From: Eledone cirrhosa
Lineage: Eukaryota > Mollusca > Cephalopoda > Octopoda > Eledonidae
Assembly: GCA_964016885.1 (NCBI GenBank)
Contig: OZ024744.1
Span: forward strand, 64,214,462-64,278,461
Length of the DNA stretch: 64,000 nt
Direction of reading: 5' to 3'
The notes beneath the pieces were generated by a model. The model searched no databases. It had not been told where the DNA came from and saw only the letters and a list, made by a program, of their open reading frames with translations. How positions within the stretch are numbered: position 1 is the stretch's first letter; every line of letters begins with the position of its first letter. The position numbers were made by a program, and so were the translations under genes. Of the stretch, positions 23,301 to 36,200 are shown in pieces.

Positions 23301-26083
23301 AGATTTTGTTATTCATCATCATCATCACCGTTTTACGTCCGTTCTTCTATGCTAGCATGGGTTAGACGAGCTGTCTTGTTGTGGGCAGTAGCCGGTTGGC
23401 TGACCATGTCTTGCTCATACTGATTCTGGCTTGATTTCTACAGCTGGATGCCCTTCCTAACACCAACCTCATTTACAATCAGTGCTGGGTGCTTTTTTCC
23501 GTGGCATCTACACGTCCACTTTACAGTGTGGGCTGGGTGCTTTTTTGCCGTGGCACTTCCATGACCACTTTACAGTGGGAGGAGGTGGGGTCATATTGTC
23601 TATATGCTTCAGCTTCGGCTTGTACCCATGGGGGGAGGGGTCCTTCTGTATTACTGCATGACGCCAGAGGTCACGGTCGTGTGTCATCGCCTTTGAGAGG
23701 TGTAATTGGGTAAGGTTGGCTTTTATCACCTCATCCCAGGTCTTCTTGGGTCTCCCCACTCCGCGGCTTCCATCGACTTCTAGTGCTCTGCATCTTTTTA
23801 TGCAGCTGTCATCCTTCATACGCATCACATGTCCATACCAACGCAACCTCCTCTCCTGCACACAACATTTGATTCCTCTTATGCTCAGTCTCTCTCTCAA
23901 TTCGCTTATGCTTTGCCATTCGCGTATATTACTATTACACATCCATCGGAGCATGCAGGCTTCATTTCTTTCTAATCTACACAAGTCTTCTACAGACAGT
24001 GTCCAGGTCTCACTACCATGTAACATTGCTGTTCGTATACACGCATCATACAGTCTGCCCTTCATTTTGAGGGAAAAGCCTTTTGCAGCTAACAATGGCA
24101 GTAGCTCCCTGAACTTTTTCCATCCCGTTCTTACCCTAGTTATTGTACTTTCCGAACACCCACCTCCGCTGCTAATTCGGTCACCTAGGTAGCAGAATCT
24201 GTCTACTGTTTCTACAGAGCCCTCCCAGAGTTTGGTGGTGCTTGTTTCCTGAGGCTGTTTGCTGCTTGCTGTCCAGCGCAGCTGCTACATGTGAAGCCTA
24301 CATTCTTAATTAAGCTTCCTGAGATCCTACTACATCTCTCGTGTACCCAGTGTTTGCATTTGGGGCAGAGGATGGAGTTCCTACCTACACCTTTCCTACT
24401 GAGCAAGGCCATTTCCCTGAGGGGATCTGGGTTCTGTTTTCTCGTCTACTTACAAGGACCTTAGTCTTTGTCAGGTTGACTTTGAGACCCTCGCTATAGT
24501 CATTGCTAATCCTAACTTTGCTGACTGCTCCCCTATACATGGCTTGTACAGCTTTCACAAGCCATTCATCTACTCCTAGTTTGCTAAGAGCCCACCAGAT
24601 TATAGCACAGGGAACTCTGTCAAAGGCTTTCTCCAGATCGACGAATGCCAGGTAGAGCGGCTTACTTTTAGCTAGGTACTTTTCCTGTAACTGCCTCACA
24701 AGAAAGAGGGCATCAGTGGTGCCTTTTCCTGGCACAAACCCAAATTGCATCTCGTCTAGTTTCACCCGGTCCCTAATCAACTGTGTTATAACTCTTTCTG
24801 TTATATATCATTATTGAGTCTCTTTAATCTGTTGACTGCTGCATATATTTTACACAGCTACAGTTGCTGTGTTGGGTTTTTTTCCAGTAAAATGACTTGT
24901 TTTTAAAACAAACATTTATTAACAACACATATGTGAATGATTGACAAACATCACATCAATAAATTAGTAACCCCATCTAGCTTTGATGTTAGGACTGTCG
25001 GAAACGAGTTCATAACTTTGAAGTTATGAACTGTTGGAAACAAGTTCAAACATGTTAGGATGAATTATCTTGTCTACGGCACTGAAGACGTTAAAGCAAG
25101 TTTTTTTATGGTCTAATGCCTTTCCTGATAGTATACCAACCCATAGTTGATTTTATGTATGGTTCGTTAAACCACTACACTGTAGAAATAGGCATGGGCA
25201 ACCTTTTTTGAGCAGTGGGCTGCATAATATGTGGCTTATCATAAGGCAGGCCACACTACTAAAACATTGAAGGCAATTTTGAAATTAAGTATGCCATTTA
25301 GAAAGTTAAACAGGCCGCATGTGGCTTGTATGCTGCAGTTGGCCCGTGACTGCTGTAGAACATTGTTCAGTTCATGGTATTTTTTATAACTGTTGTCTAT
25401 GTTTTGTGGCAACTGGTAAATATTTAGCGGTTTTCGTGTCAACCCTTATCTATGGTCATGAATCTCGGGTAATGGCCGAAAGAATACGGCTGAATCGAGA
25501 TTCCTCTGAAGAGTGTTTGGAGTAACGTTACTCAATAAAGTGCGTAGCTTGGAGATCGGAGAGTCACTCCAGGTAGAGCCGCTACTTCTCAGAATTGAGA
25601 GATCACAGCTCTGATACTATGGCCATGTGGTTAGAATCTCAGAAAAGAATCACTGGACAGATTTTACGGGCAAAACCAACCGGCAGGAAAGCCAGGGGTA
25701 GACCCCCGAGCAAGAGGGTTGGATAAGATCCATGAGCTTGGCTGGTCTCACTTGGTGATCCAGTTATATCAGTTGGAGACGGTTGCTTCTGACAGGACCT
25801 GCTGGAGGGGGTGTTTGGGGACTCTGCCCCCATGACCCTCTCAGGAATAAGTGGGCAAAGAAGAAGAAAAGATTGTTGTTTGTTCATTTGTTGAATGGTA
25901 GTGTAGTTGGTGTTATGAGATGAAGTTGAAGTTGTTGAATGAGTGATTTGTTGGTAAAGTCCATGGCAAGTGAGTGAAGTGTGTCTCAGTGAGTCAAGTG
26001 AGTTGTTGCTGCTGTGAAGTCTTGCTATGGTTAAGGAAACCAGTGGTTGTAGTCACTTGTGGTGGTGGTGTGATATTACTGTG

Positions 26084-26134
<51 letters not shown>

Positions 26135-27213
26135 TTCCCTAATCACATTGATATGAATTTACAAATGACCAAGAGACTGCTGAGTTTTATATGTTTTTAT
26201 TGGTTGCATGGTTTACTTTGAAAACAGGTACAGTAATAATGAACAACAAAGAAAGGTACATGTATAATTGTTGAGTGTTGATTGTGTAAATGAATGTAGA
26301 ATATCAAAGTAGTGAATTGAATAATCTGTGTATTGATGTTGGTAGCCAGCCCTGCAGGACAGGCTAGTGAGTGTGTATGTGTGTGGCTACATGAGGAACT
26401 GTGCTGTCTGTATGTTACAGAGCAAAGAAGCCGACTGAGTTAACTGGAATCAAAATCTCTTTTATTTATAAGGACAGGGACTGTCTATCTAGAAAACATT
26501 AAACACGTGGCTCTTGATAATTTCTTTTTAAACAAAGACAGTAAATCTTTTTGGAGACATTGTTAGCTCAAACAAAAGAATTGGTATCTTAGGAGAAGAC
26601 CTAAGAAAATGTAGGATAATGTAGCTGAACTTCACAAAAGAGATGACCCAAGATTGAGAAAACTGGCGATACTTTGTAATACGGGGAACTTGAATATCTA
26701 TGCAAGCAGATGAAACGAACACAAGGAAGATGCTCTCCCCCCCACCTGCCAGTATGCTTCACACCCTCTGACCTCCATTTACCACCCTCTACCCTAAACC
26801 TGAAGAAGCAGAAAGGTGGTACAACACTCAGATCACATCTCTACTTACCCGTATACTCCTGAATTCGCTGCCAGCATGCCCCTGATTTCCCTTCCCTACA
26901 CTAAACCCAAAGGAGCAGAGAGATGGAACAACTCTCAGGTCCTTACCTGCTAATATACTATTGACAAGTTCACCTAACCCATGCTAGCATGGAAATCTAG
27001 GATGAACCTTGACTGGTTCATCTTTCTTGCTGAACCCTTGAATCCCCAGCACTTCCCCAACCCAGGCCACCATGGAAAGCCAGGCACCAACCAACCATCC
27101 ACATGCTACAAGGCCACCCTACTTTTTAACCATCAAGGGAAGCCAGGCACACCTCCCAATATAATGTTCTGAACAATAGATTACTTGCTGTGGGAAGGGC
27201 ATGGTAAAAGTGT

Positions 27214-27252
<39 letters not shown>

Positions 27253-30200
27253 GTGGTAGTGGCAGCAACAAATGCTGAAGTTTTAATTTTATAATTTCAT
27301 GTTTTTATAGAAAGGAGATGGTAAAAGTGTGTGTGTGTGAGAGAGATCAGAAGAAAGTTGTAGTGGAATGTTGGTGATGTCGAAATTTTCTTTTTTTTAA
27401 ACTTATGCCATATGGAAAATATTGCTTATTGTCAAATCCTATGTGAGTAAAATACTGTGAATATATATACAACCCTATAAATAAAACACTTAAAATGATT
27501 TTTAATACTTGGTGGTTGTTTTTACTTAACCCTTTAGCATTTACATTACTCTATATTTATTATTATATTTTCATGGTAAAGGCTTTATTTCACATAATTA
27601 TCTCACATTATATGAAATCTATGAGATTCCAGTTTGAACAAAAAGAGGTGAGAGAATTCTGGCTGGATATGGCCGGTTTAAATGCTAAAGGGTTAAACCA
27701 TGGAATTCCATGGGGTCAGCTAGTTTCCTTTATATGGCAAAAGGGAATATTTAAGAGAATAACACTAGAGCACAAATTTGCCATAAGACCTACACATTCT
27801 TCTTTTACTGATCAGAAAAATAGAAACTCTGCTACCATAGCAAAAATGCCTTGTGGTATTTTTCTAGCTCTATTGTGCTCTGAGTTCAAATCCTGTTGAG
27901 GTTAACTTTGCCTTTCATCATTTCAGGTTCAAAAGAATAAAGAACCACCAATCCAGAAATAAAAATATAATTATCATTGCCAGATGAGATGCTGTGTGGC
28001 TTTTTACATTCTAGCTTTTTTTGGGGGTTTTTTTTTTTCAGTAGTAGACTTAACCTGTCACTCCATTTAACACCACCACTAAATACTCCTTGGGTATCTT
28101 TAGCAGAATTTGCTCTGTTGTGTGGATGAAGTATGGCTGAATGGTTAAACAGTTCACTTCATAATCATTAGGTCCCAGGTTCAATCCTACTACTTAGCAT
28201 CTTCAACAAGTATTATTTATCATAGCCTAGGTTTGACCCATGTCTTGTGAGTGAAATTAGATAGACAAAACTGTTTGGAGACCCATTGAATAGATGGTAA
28301 CTATAATTCAAAACGTCAGTCATGGTTTCACAGTGTGTCTCACTGAGTCTCCCTGAGAATTTCATTAAGAGTACATGTGTCCACTTATCACATTAATTTC
28401 ATAAGTTAATTGTTCACTTGGGTAATGACCGAAAGAATACAGTCTTGAATATAAGTGGCCGAAATGGGACTCCTCCGAAGGGTCTTTGGAGTAATGTTAC
28501 TCAATAAAGTGCGTAGCTTGGAAATCAGAGAGTCACTCCAGGTAGAGCCACTACTTCTCCAAATTGAGAGATCACAGCTCCGATACTATGGGCATGTTGT
28601 TAGAATGTCTCAGGAAAGAATCATGGACAGATTTTACGGGCAAAACCAACAGGTAGGAGACCCAGGGGTAGACCCTGAGCAAGATGTTTGGTTAACATCC
28701 ACGGTCCCAAACTGCTGGTCATGTACTGAAAGGTGCTGCCATGTGCAGAGTATTAGGTAATGATTGTACACATTACATTAATTAGGTGTGGGGCCATTTC
28801 ATCAGCAGGAATTCACTTCCCTGTTAAAGAAAGGCATATATATATGAGCTGAGAGAGAAATTGAGCATAAGAGGGGTCATATGCAATGTGCAGGAGAGGA
28901 GATTGTTTTATATGGAGGATGACAGCTGCATAAAAAGTTGCAGGAAACTATGGAAGAGGAAAACTTAAGATGCAGTAATAAAAGCTGGACCTTGCACAAT
29001 CAAATATCTCAAAGGCAATGGTACAGGATCAAGATCCCTGGAAATATTGTTCATATTAATTTTAATGTGATACATATTTGTTTATTTTAACCCTTTAGCA
29101 TTCACATTACTCTATATATATATACCATTATATTTTCATGGTAAAGGCTTTATCTCACATAATGTCGAATCTATGAGATTTTGAAAGTATTTATTTTGAG
29201 AACAATACCTTAACATCAGTTTGAGGAACCAGTTTCAACAGAAAAAAAGGTAAAGAATTCTGGCTGGTTTTGGCCAGTTTGGACATTAAAGGGTTATACA
29301 TCATTGGTTTATTGTTGGCATCTGCAAGGCTTCTAAAATCTAAATCCAAATACTAGATCTTACTCCTTTGACCAAAGTTTTACTGTAGTTTCTTTCCATC
29401 ACTAACTCAATATACTCCTCCTTAGTCTTTCATCTATTTTCATCTTCTTTCAGCTACTTTCATTTCCGTTACAAAAAAAAAAAATGCAAAAAAGGGTGAG
29501 GAGTGGAATAAAAGAAGAAAAAGTAATTAAAAAAATGTTATGATAGTCAAATTGACCATTTTATTTTTCTAGTATTGGTGAAATAAGAAACAATCATATA
29601 ACTGAGGATTGATTGGATTAACATGTATCCAGCCAGAATTCTCTCACCTCTTTCTGTTCAAACTAGCCATAACCAGCCACACATACTTATGTTAAGGTAT
29701 TGTTCTCAAAATAAATAATACCAAAATCTCATAGATTCAATATTATGTGAGATAATTATGTAAGATAAAGCCTTTACCCTGAAAATACAATTGTATATAT
29801 AGAGTAATGTAAGTGCTAAAGGGTTAAATATACCACTGCCCTAAAGAGTTTTCACTTTGAGCCAACATGAGAGATTGACTCGAATATATACCTTTCCTAA
29901 AGGTGACCTTGAACCAGCATGGTAGATAATAATAATTATTATTATTATGATCTGTTTCTTCAATTTTATCAGACAGTTGACATTCAATTTCAACATTTAT
30001 CTTTTTATATGGCATTTTCACTTAATTTTTGTGTGTGTGTGTGTCTATGTATGTATGTATGTGTGTTTGTGTGTATGTATGTAAATATGTATGTTTGTAT
30101 GTATGTTTGTATGTATGTATGTCAGGTCACTCTTCAGCACTACTGGTACATGTAATCAAGTACAACCTGTGCATGGTCGGGTTGTCAACGACTAAACCGG

Positions 30201-33200
30201 CAACATCACCAAGTTTGTGTGGTGGAGTTGCGGGATGGAAAACAAGATCCATCAAAGGGCAGAGGAACTCAAGAGAGTCAACATCCATCCAATAAAGTAT
30301 TTCTTTTTTTTTGAGGAGTGAGAGACTCCTAATCTTCATTAAGACATCTCTCTAGGAGGTCACTCTGATATAAAACCTGTGACTTTGATTGCATCCAATG
30401 ATGTAGACCAGTTCTTCTTTTTGGGTAAATGTATTCAATGTTCAAAGAGTGGGATTGGACCCATGCAAAGCCTTTCCTCACTTAAAAAAGCTTCAAGCAC
30501 AGGCATTGCTTGATATGTGATATTTTTTGCGATGCATGGTATTGCTGGCCATAGGCAAGTCCCTAGTGGGACTAGAATGCCACATCTGTGTTGCTCATGC
30601 TTAAGTATCAAGCAATGGCATTACTCAACATTGAGTTGCAGCCATTATGTATATATGTGTGTGTGTATGTGGGGGTGTCTGTGTATGTATGTATGTGGGG
30701 GGTGTCTGTGTGTGTGTGTGTTTGTATGTATGTATTTATGTGTGTGTGTCTATGGTCTGTATCTATGTATGTAAGTATGTATATGTATGTGTATGTGGTG
30801 GTGTCTGTGTGTGTGTACACTTTCAAATTAACATACTCACCTCTATGTTGACTCACACATACTTATCTATACATATATGGAGAGTCAATTATCTATATCT
30901 TTATGCATACACATTCCTGTTTGTATACATACAAGCTCATATGTATTTATATTCAGATATAGTTGTTTCTACTTTAGGCACAAGGCTAGCAATTACCCAG
31001 TGCATTACTGGTACTTTCTTTTATCGGCCCCGTAAGGATGAAAGGCAAAGTAAGATATAGTGATATATATTTACACAGACAGAAACATTTATACATGAAC
31101 TCAGTTATATAGACAATACAAACACATGTTGAATACATTTGTTCATATATGTATGATACAATTATCAGAATAGCCTGCTTGTGAAATTAACATGGTAGAA
31201 GTTGATCATTCCACAGACACATGTTCCTCAGGGAGATTCAGTGTGACACAGAATGTGACAAGGCTGGCCCATCGAATTGCAGGTGCAACTCAATTTTTCC
31301 AGCTGAGTGGACTGGAGAAACATGAAATAAAGTATCTTGCTGAAGGACACAATGTGCTGCTTGCAATCGAACACATGACCGTAAGATTGTGAGCTGAATA
31401 CCTTAATCACTAACCTCTGTACCTTTACAGTGATAACATGTATACCACAGAAAATAAAGATTTTAAACTGTATTTTTCTTTTTCTTCTTCTTCTTGGATG
31501 TTATCCAACCATCTTGCTCATGGTCTACCCCTGGGTCTCCTGTCGGTTGATTTTGCCCATAAAATCTGTCCATTGATTCTTTACTGAGACATTCTAACCA
31601 CATGCCCATTGTATCGGAGATGTGATCTCTCAATTCGGAGAAGTAGCGGCTCAACCTGGAGTGACTCTCTGATCTCCAAGCTTCGCACCCAGGTAGAAAA
31701 CAATAAAATAAAATTTAAATGATGAATACCACAGATGTTATGGAAAACCATTGATATTAAATATAATAATCCTATATTTGATCCTGGAACCATCTTTGTG
31801 CAATATGGATAGGGCAGTGGAAGGGAAAGCATCATCACAGAATTTAGTTTTAGTGGGTGTGTTGAAATTTGTTCAGGATTAACTTCACTTTTCTTCTCTC
31901 CAGCTGGAGTTTCTGGTTAGTTAACCTTTAGCACGCTGAATTTTTTTTATGAATTGCTTCCCTTGACACTGCATTATGTATTTAGGGGAGATTACTCTAT
32001 CGGCGACATAAGGCAATTAGAGCGCACTGAAGGTTTAAATTCCACAAAGGTGGTGGTGGATTGGCAGAATGTCTTGTAGTATTTGTTCTGGCTCTTTATT
32101 TTCTGAGTGTACTAACCCTTGAACAAGATCTGCGTTATGGAGAGGAGAGATTTGCTATATGAACAACTGTTAGTCTTCTAAAAAAAAAAAAAAAAAATAT
32201 TCAAGCTTCTGTTACAGAGAACTTTCCAAATGAAATTTCATGGTCAGCGTTGACTGATTCAGGCCTTAGACAGGCTGATAGATAGATACATACTTAGTAC
32301 TTTATAAACTGACATTATGTAAGGCACGTGGATTGGCAGTATCGGTGGAGCATCGGACATGAAGTTATGCCACTTTTGTTTTGAGTTCAAATCCTGCCGA
32401 GGTTAGCTTTGCCTTTCATCCTTACAGGGTCAATAAAATAAAGCACCGGTAATGAACTGGGGTTGATTTAATTGACTTTCCTGTCCCCTAAAATTGCTGG
32501 CCTTGTGCCTAAAGAAGAAACAATTATGTAAAGCATCTGGCTGAGTGGTTAGAGAATTGAATTCGCAATTGTGAGTTTGTGAGTTCGATTCCCGATGCGT
32601 TACATCCTTGAGCAAAACACTTTATTTCACGTTACTACTCCTGCCTGGATTTGTGACCAGTAGATAGTATTAGAAATTGAAAAGACCAATGGAAACATTG
32701 TTTCTTAGGTCCGATTTGACAAGCTGGAATCTTGCCGAGCAACTGTTATAAACACTTGATTGCTTAATTTTGCTCATATTCAAATTTGAAACCACCCACT
32801 TAATAAGTTTCCAAAAATCCCTAAGGAATATAAGTTTAAGCTTTAATTATTAACATCCTGTAATAATTACGTGATACATATTTAAAAAATGTTAAAAGGG
32901 TTTTGTTAATTCAAATGTTTATAGTATTTTTAGAGGATAGGCTGGTTGTTGTAAAAATTCGAGATATTGAAGAAAAGACTTTAATTTTTAATATGATGCA
33001 TTCATAGTTATTGTTTTGTACTTTTAAGAGTTAATATCAAAACTGTAATTTAATATAAGTTTATATAATTAATGATTCATTATTATTCTCAATACATATA
33101 AGGTACTAAAAAGGTTTGCTACTCCTGCACTATATGATCGCTTGACCGGTTGAAAATAGTAGCCACATCTCCCTCAAATCAATCTGATATACAAGAGAAG

Positions 33201-36200
33201 GTGGTCATGGCTGGAATGCCGTTGGTTATAAGAGTGCTCAATTTAATAATCCTAGGGCTAAACGACTATTTCTTTCAGTACCAAATAAAAGGGAGATAAC
33301 TACAGAAACTTAATATGATAGATAATCTGACGACGGTGGGGTGGCAGCGACAGCAACGACAGTAATTTATTTATTTATTGTTACTGTTTAGTCATAGAGA
33401 GAAGGAGAATGCAGATGACCTCTTTTCAAGGCTTCTGAGACTGGTTTGAGGGAAGTATACTTAACCGAAGACCTGGCTCAAATGTTTGCAACAATATGGA
33501 CCCTGCCAAAGGCAATTGAGGGTCAGATGGTGGTGTTGAATTAAGCTTAATTCTATCTCCCAAATGATGATCATTTCTATGATGGTGGAGATATCAGTGG
33601 TGACAATGATAGAAGATAAAGGAGTAGTAATGATGGTGGTGCTAGTAGGGATGAAAACAGTGCCTTAATTTAGGACAAACGAGGCCCCTTACTTGCAAAA
33701 AATTCATCTTAAAAAGTTATTTTGGCAGAAAGATGCCCCCACTCCTGGCTAACGGGGACCTGTGGTAAAGCACACATAAGCACAATGGTAAATCCAGCAC
33801 TGGATGATAATGAAAGTGATGGTGGTGAGGCTTATGAATTCATCATGTATATTTATTTTAAGTTGCTTTAAAAACTTTTTTAAAACGTTTTTCTTCTTTA
33901 GGTCTTGTGGAATCATTTCATCATTTTCATTTCATTTTTACGTCCGCTTTTCCCTGCTTGCAAGGGTGGGACGGGAACTGATTCTGGCTTGATTTCTACA
34001 GCTGGATGCCCTTCCTAACACCAACCTCATTTACAGTGAGTGCTGGGTGCTTTTTTGCCGTGGCACCTCCACAACCACTTTGCAGTGGAATGATATGGAC
34101 CCCAGTCCCTATCATCTCATTTCTACAGCTGAGTAAACTGGAGCAATGTAAAATAAAGTGTCTTGCTCAAGGAAACAACACATCACCCGGTCTGAGAATT
34201 GAACTCACAATCGTTTGATTGCAAGGCCAATGCTCTAACCACTAAGCCATGTGCCTCCATATATATTTATTCATATATTAATTGACTGTTGCTTTTTAAT
34301 TTCTCTTTTCTTTTTTTAATGTCCTTCTTGTGCAGGTCTTGTGGAAGTGTCTTTGATGCACCCTCTTGATTTAATTAAAACAAGGTTTCAAATTCAAAGA
34401 GGACCAGATGATCCAAATAGATATTCTTCTTTGTTTGATTGTTTCAAAAAAATTTCCAAAAATGAAGGGTAAGTCCTTGCCACCTCACATCACTTCAGTT
34501 ATCATCATTATCAACCTTTAATGTTCATTTTCCCTGCTAGCCAGTGTCAGATGGGACCTCACAGACCAAATTAATACTTAATCAGAACTACTGATCTTTC
34601 AGATGGGTCAGGAGTCCATCTCATTTACATATATTCCCAAATTCTACAGTGTGGCATATCTTTTATTATGGCACCAGCTTTAGAGCAGTCATCGTGTTTC
34701 TCACTGCGATAGACTGGTGTCATATCCAGGGAGAGTCTTGTACTCTGTCACTTAATGCCAAGGTAACAGGGGATAAACACTGGCCTGATTAACCTTCGGT
34801 GGAGAACAGAGTTTAGCTAACAAAACATATCTCTCACACAACTGAAGGGTCCTCTTTATCTTCTGTTTGGCAAGTTTTCTATGCCTGAATGCCCTTCTTA
34901 TCATCGACCACTTTACAGAGTGTACTGGGTGTATTTTATCAACAATCCAGTACTAAAGAGATCGTCATTGTCCTTGACACAGCTGAAGAAAGAAATAGAA
35001 AAATGTAAATGTTAAAAAAGACAATCAGTAAAAGCAAGATAGATCGTTAAATGTATAGGTTGTAAGTTCAAATCCACTGCCATCATTTCATTGTTTCTGG
35101 ACCGTACATACCTTCCATCAGGCATCTACCATACTCTGAATACCTTGCTTCCTTGGGCATGCATGCATGTGTGTATGTAGTGAGGGATGGAGGGATGCCT
35201 TGATTTCCTGGGCATGCATGTATGCATGTGTGTGTATGTATGTATTTATTTATGTATGTTCTTCTGGTTTTATAATTTTATAAATGTTCACCAATAGAGA
35301 GAGAATCAGTTTCTAACATAGACACAAGACACTCTCATTGGAATTTACACAACATCAACTAGGTAGATATGTATGTATGTCTGCAAACTTACATGTGTGT
35401 GCAGGTATGGATGTTATTGTATGTGCGTTTGTGTGGTGTGGTGTATGTGTGTGTGTGTGTGCATGTGTATCATCTTCATCCTCTCCTTTACTCCCTTTCC
35501 TCGTTCTTTCCTCTTTCTCTCTTCCACACATCCAATATATTTTTGTGTGTGTGTGTGTGCATGCATGTTTGTGTGTGTGCACATGCATGCGTGTGTGTGT
35601 TTGTGTGTAGACATAAATCAATAAATATATCAATATATTTGATCTAATTTTATTTTGATTTCAGAATGTTAGGATTTTATAAGGGAATTCTTCCTCCATT
35701 ACTTGCAGAAACACCCAAAAGAGCAACCAAATTTTTTGCATTTGAAAGATATAAGAATTTGTTTGCATATGGGGGACATATACCTCACCCAATGGTAAGC
35801 TTTGAGATTTAGCAGTTTTCTTTTTCAATGTTAATAACAGGACCTTAGTTAACTCTTAACATCCTGTAAGGATTTAGGAGAAAGTATTTAAAAATGGGTT
35901 TGGGGTTAGGGTTAATTCAAATATTTATAGTAGGTTTACTGGTGGACAGATTTTTGTGAAAATCTACATTATTAGTGTAAAGACATTTTTTTTAATGAGT
36001 TGCATTCATAGTGCTGTTTTGTAAGTTTCATTGATGTCTTGCTAATATAGTTTTATGTGGCACAGTATATTAAAAGTTAAAGGACAGGAGAACCAAATAA
36101 ATGTTAACCAAACTCCGTTGGTACATTTAGGAACTTCAACTGTAAATGGATGAGCCCTAGTTGCCAATCTGGTTCTCTGTTTAAACTTGTGAAGACAAGG

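Noticed and set aside
27495..27899. 134-residue plus-strand ORF
   Set aside because: It runs through a TTAA MITE (27526-27696) and unrelated intron sequence; chance frame.
32326..32525. Possible functional tRNA gene from box B-like GAGTTCAAATCC
   Set aside because: No complete cloverleaf; it is the head of a SINE found many times in the window.
35338..35647. Cysteine- and valine-rich small ORFs
   Set aside because: Translations of GT/GTAT microsatellites.
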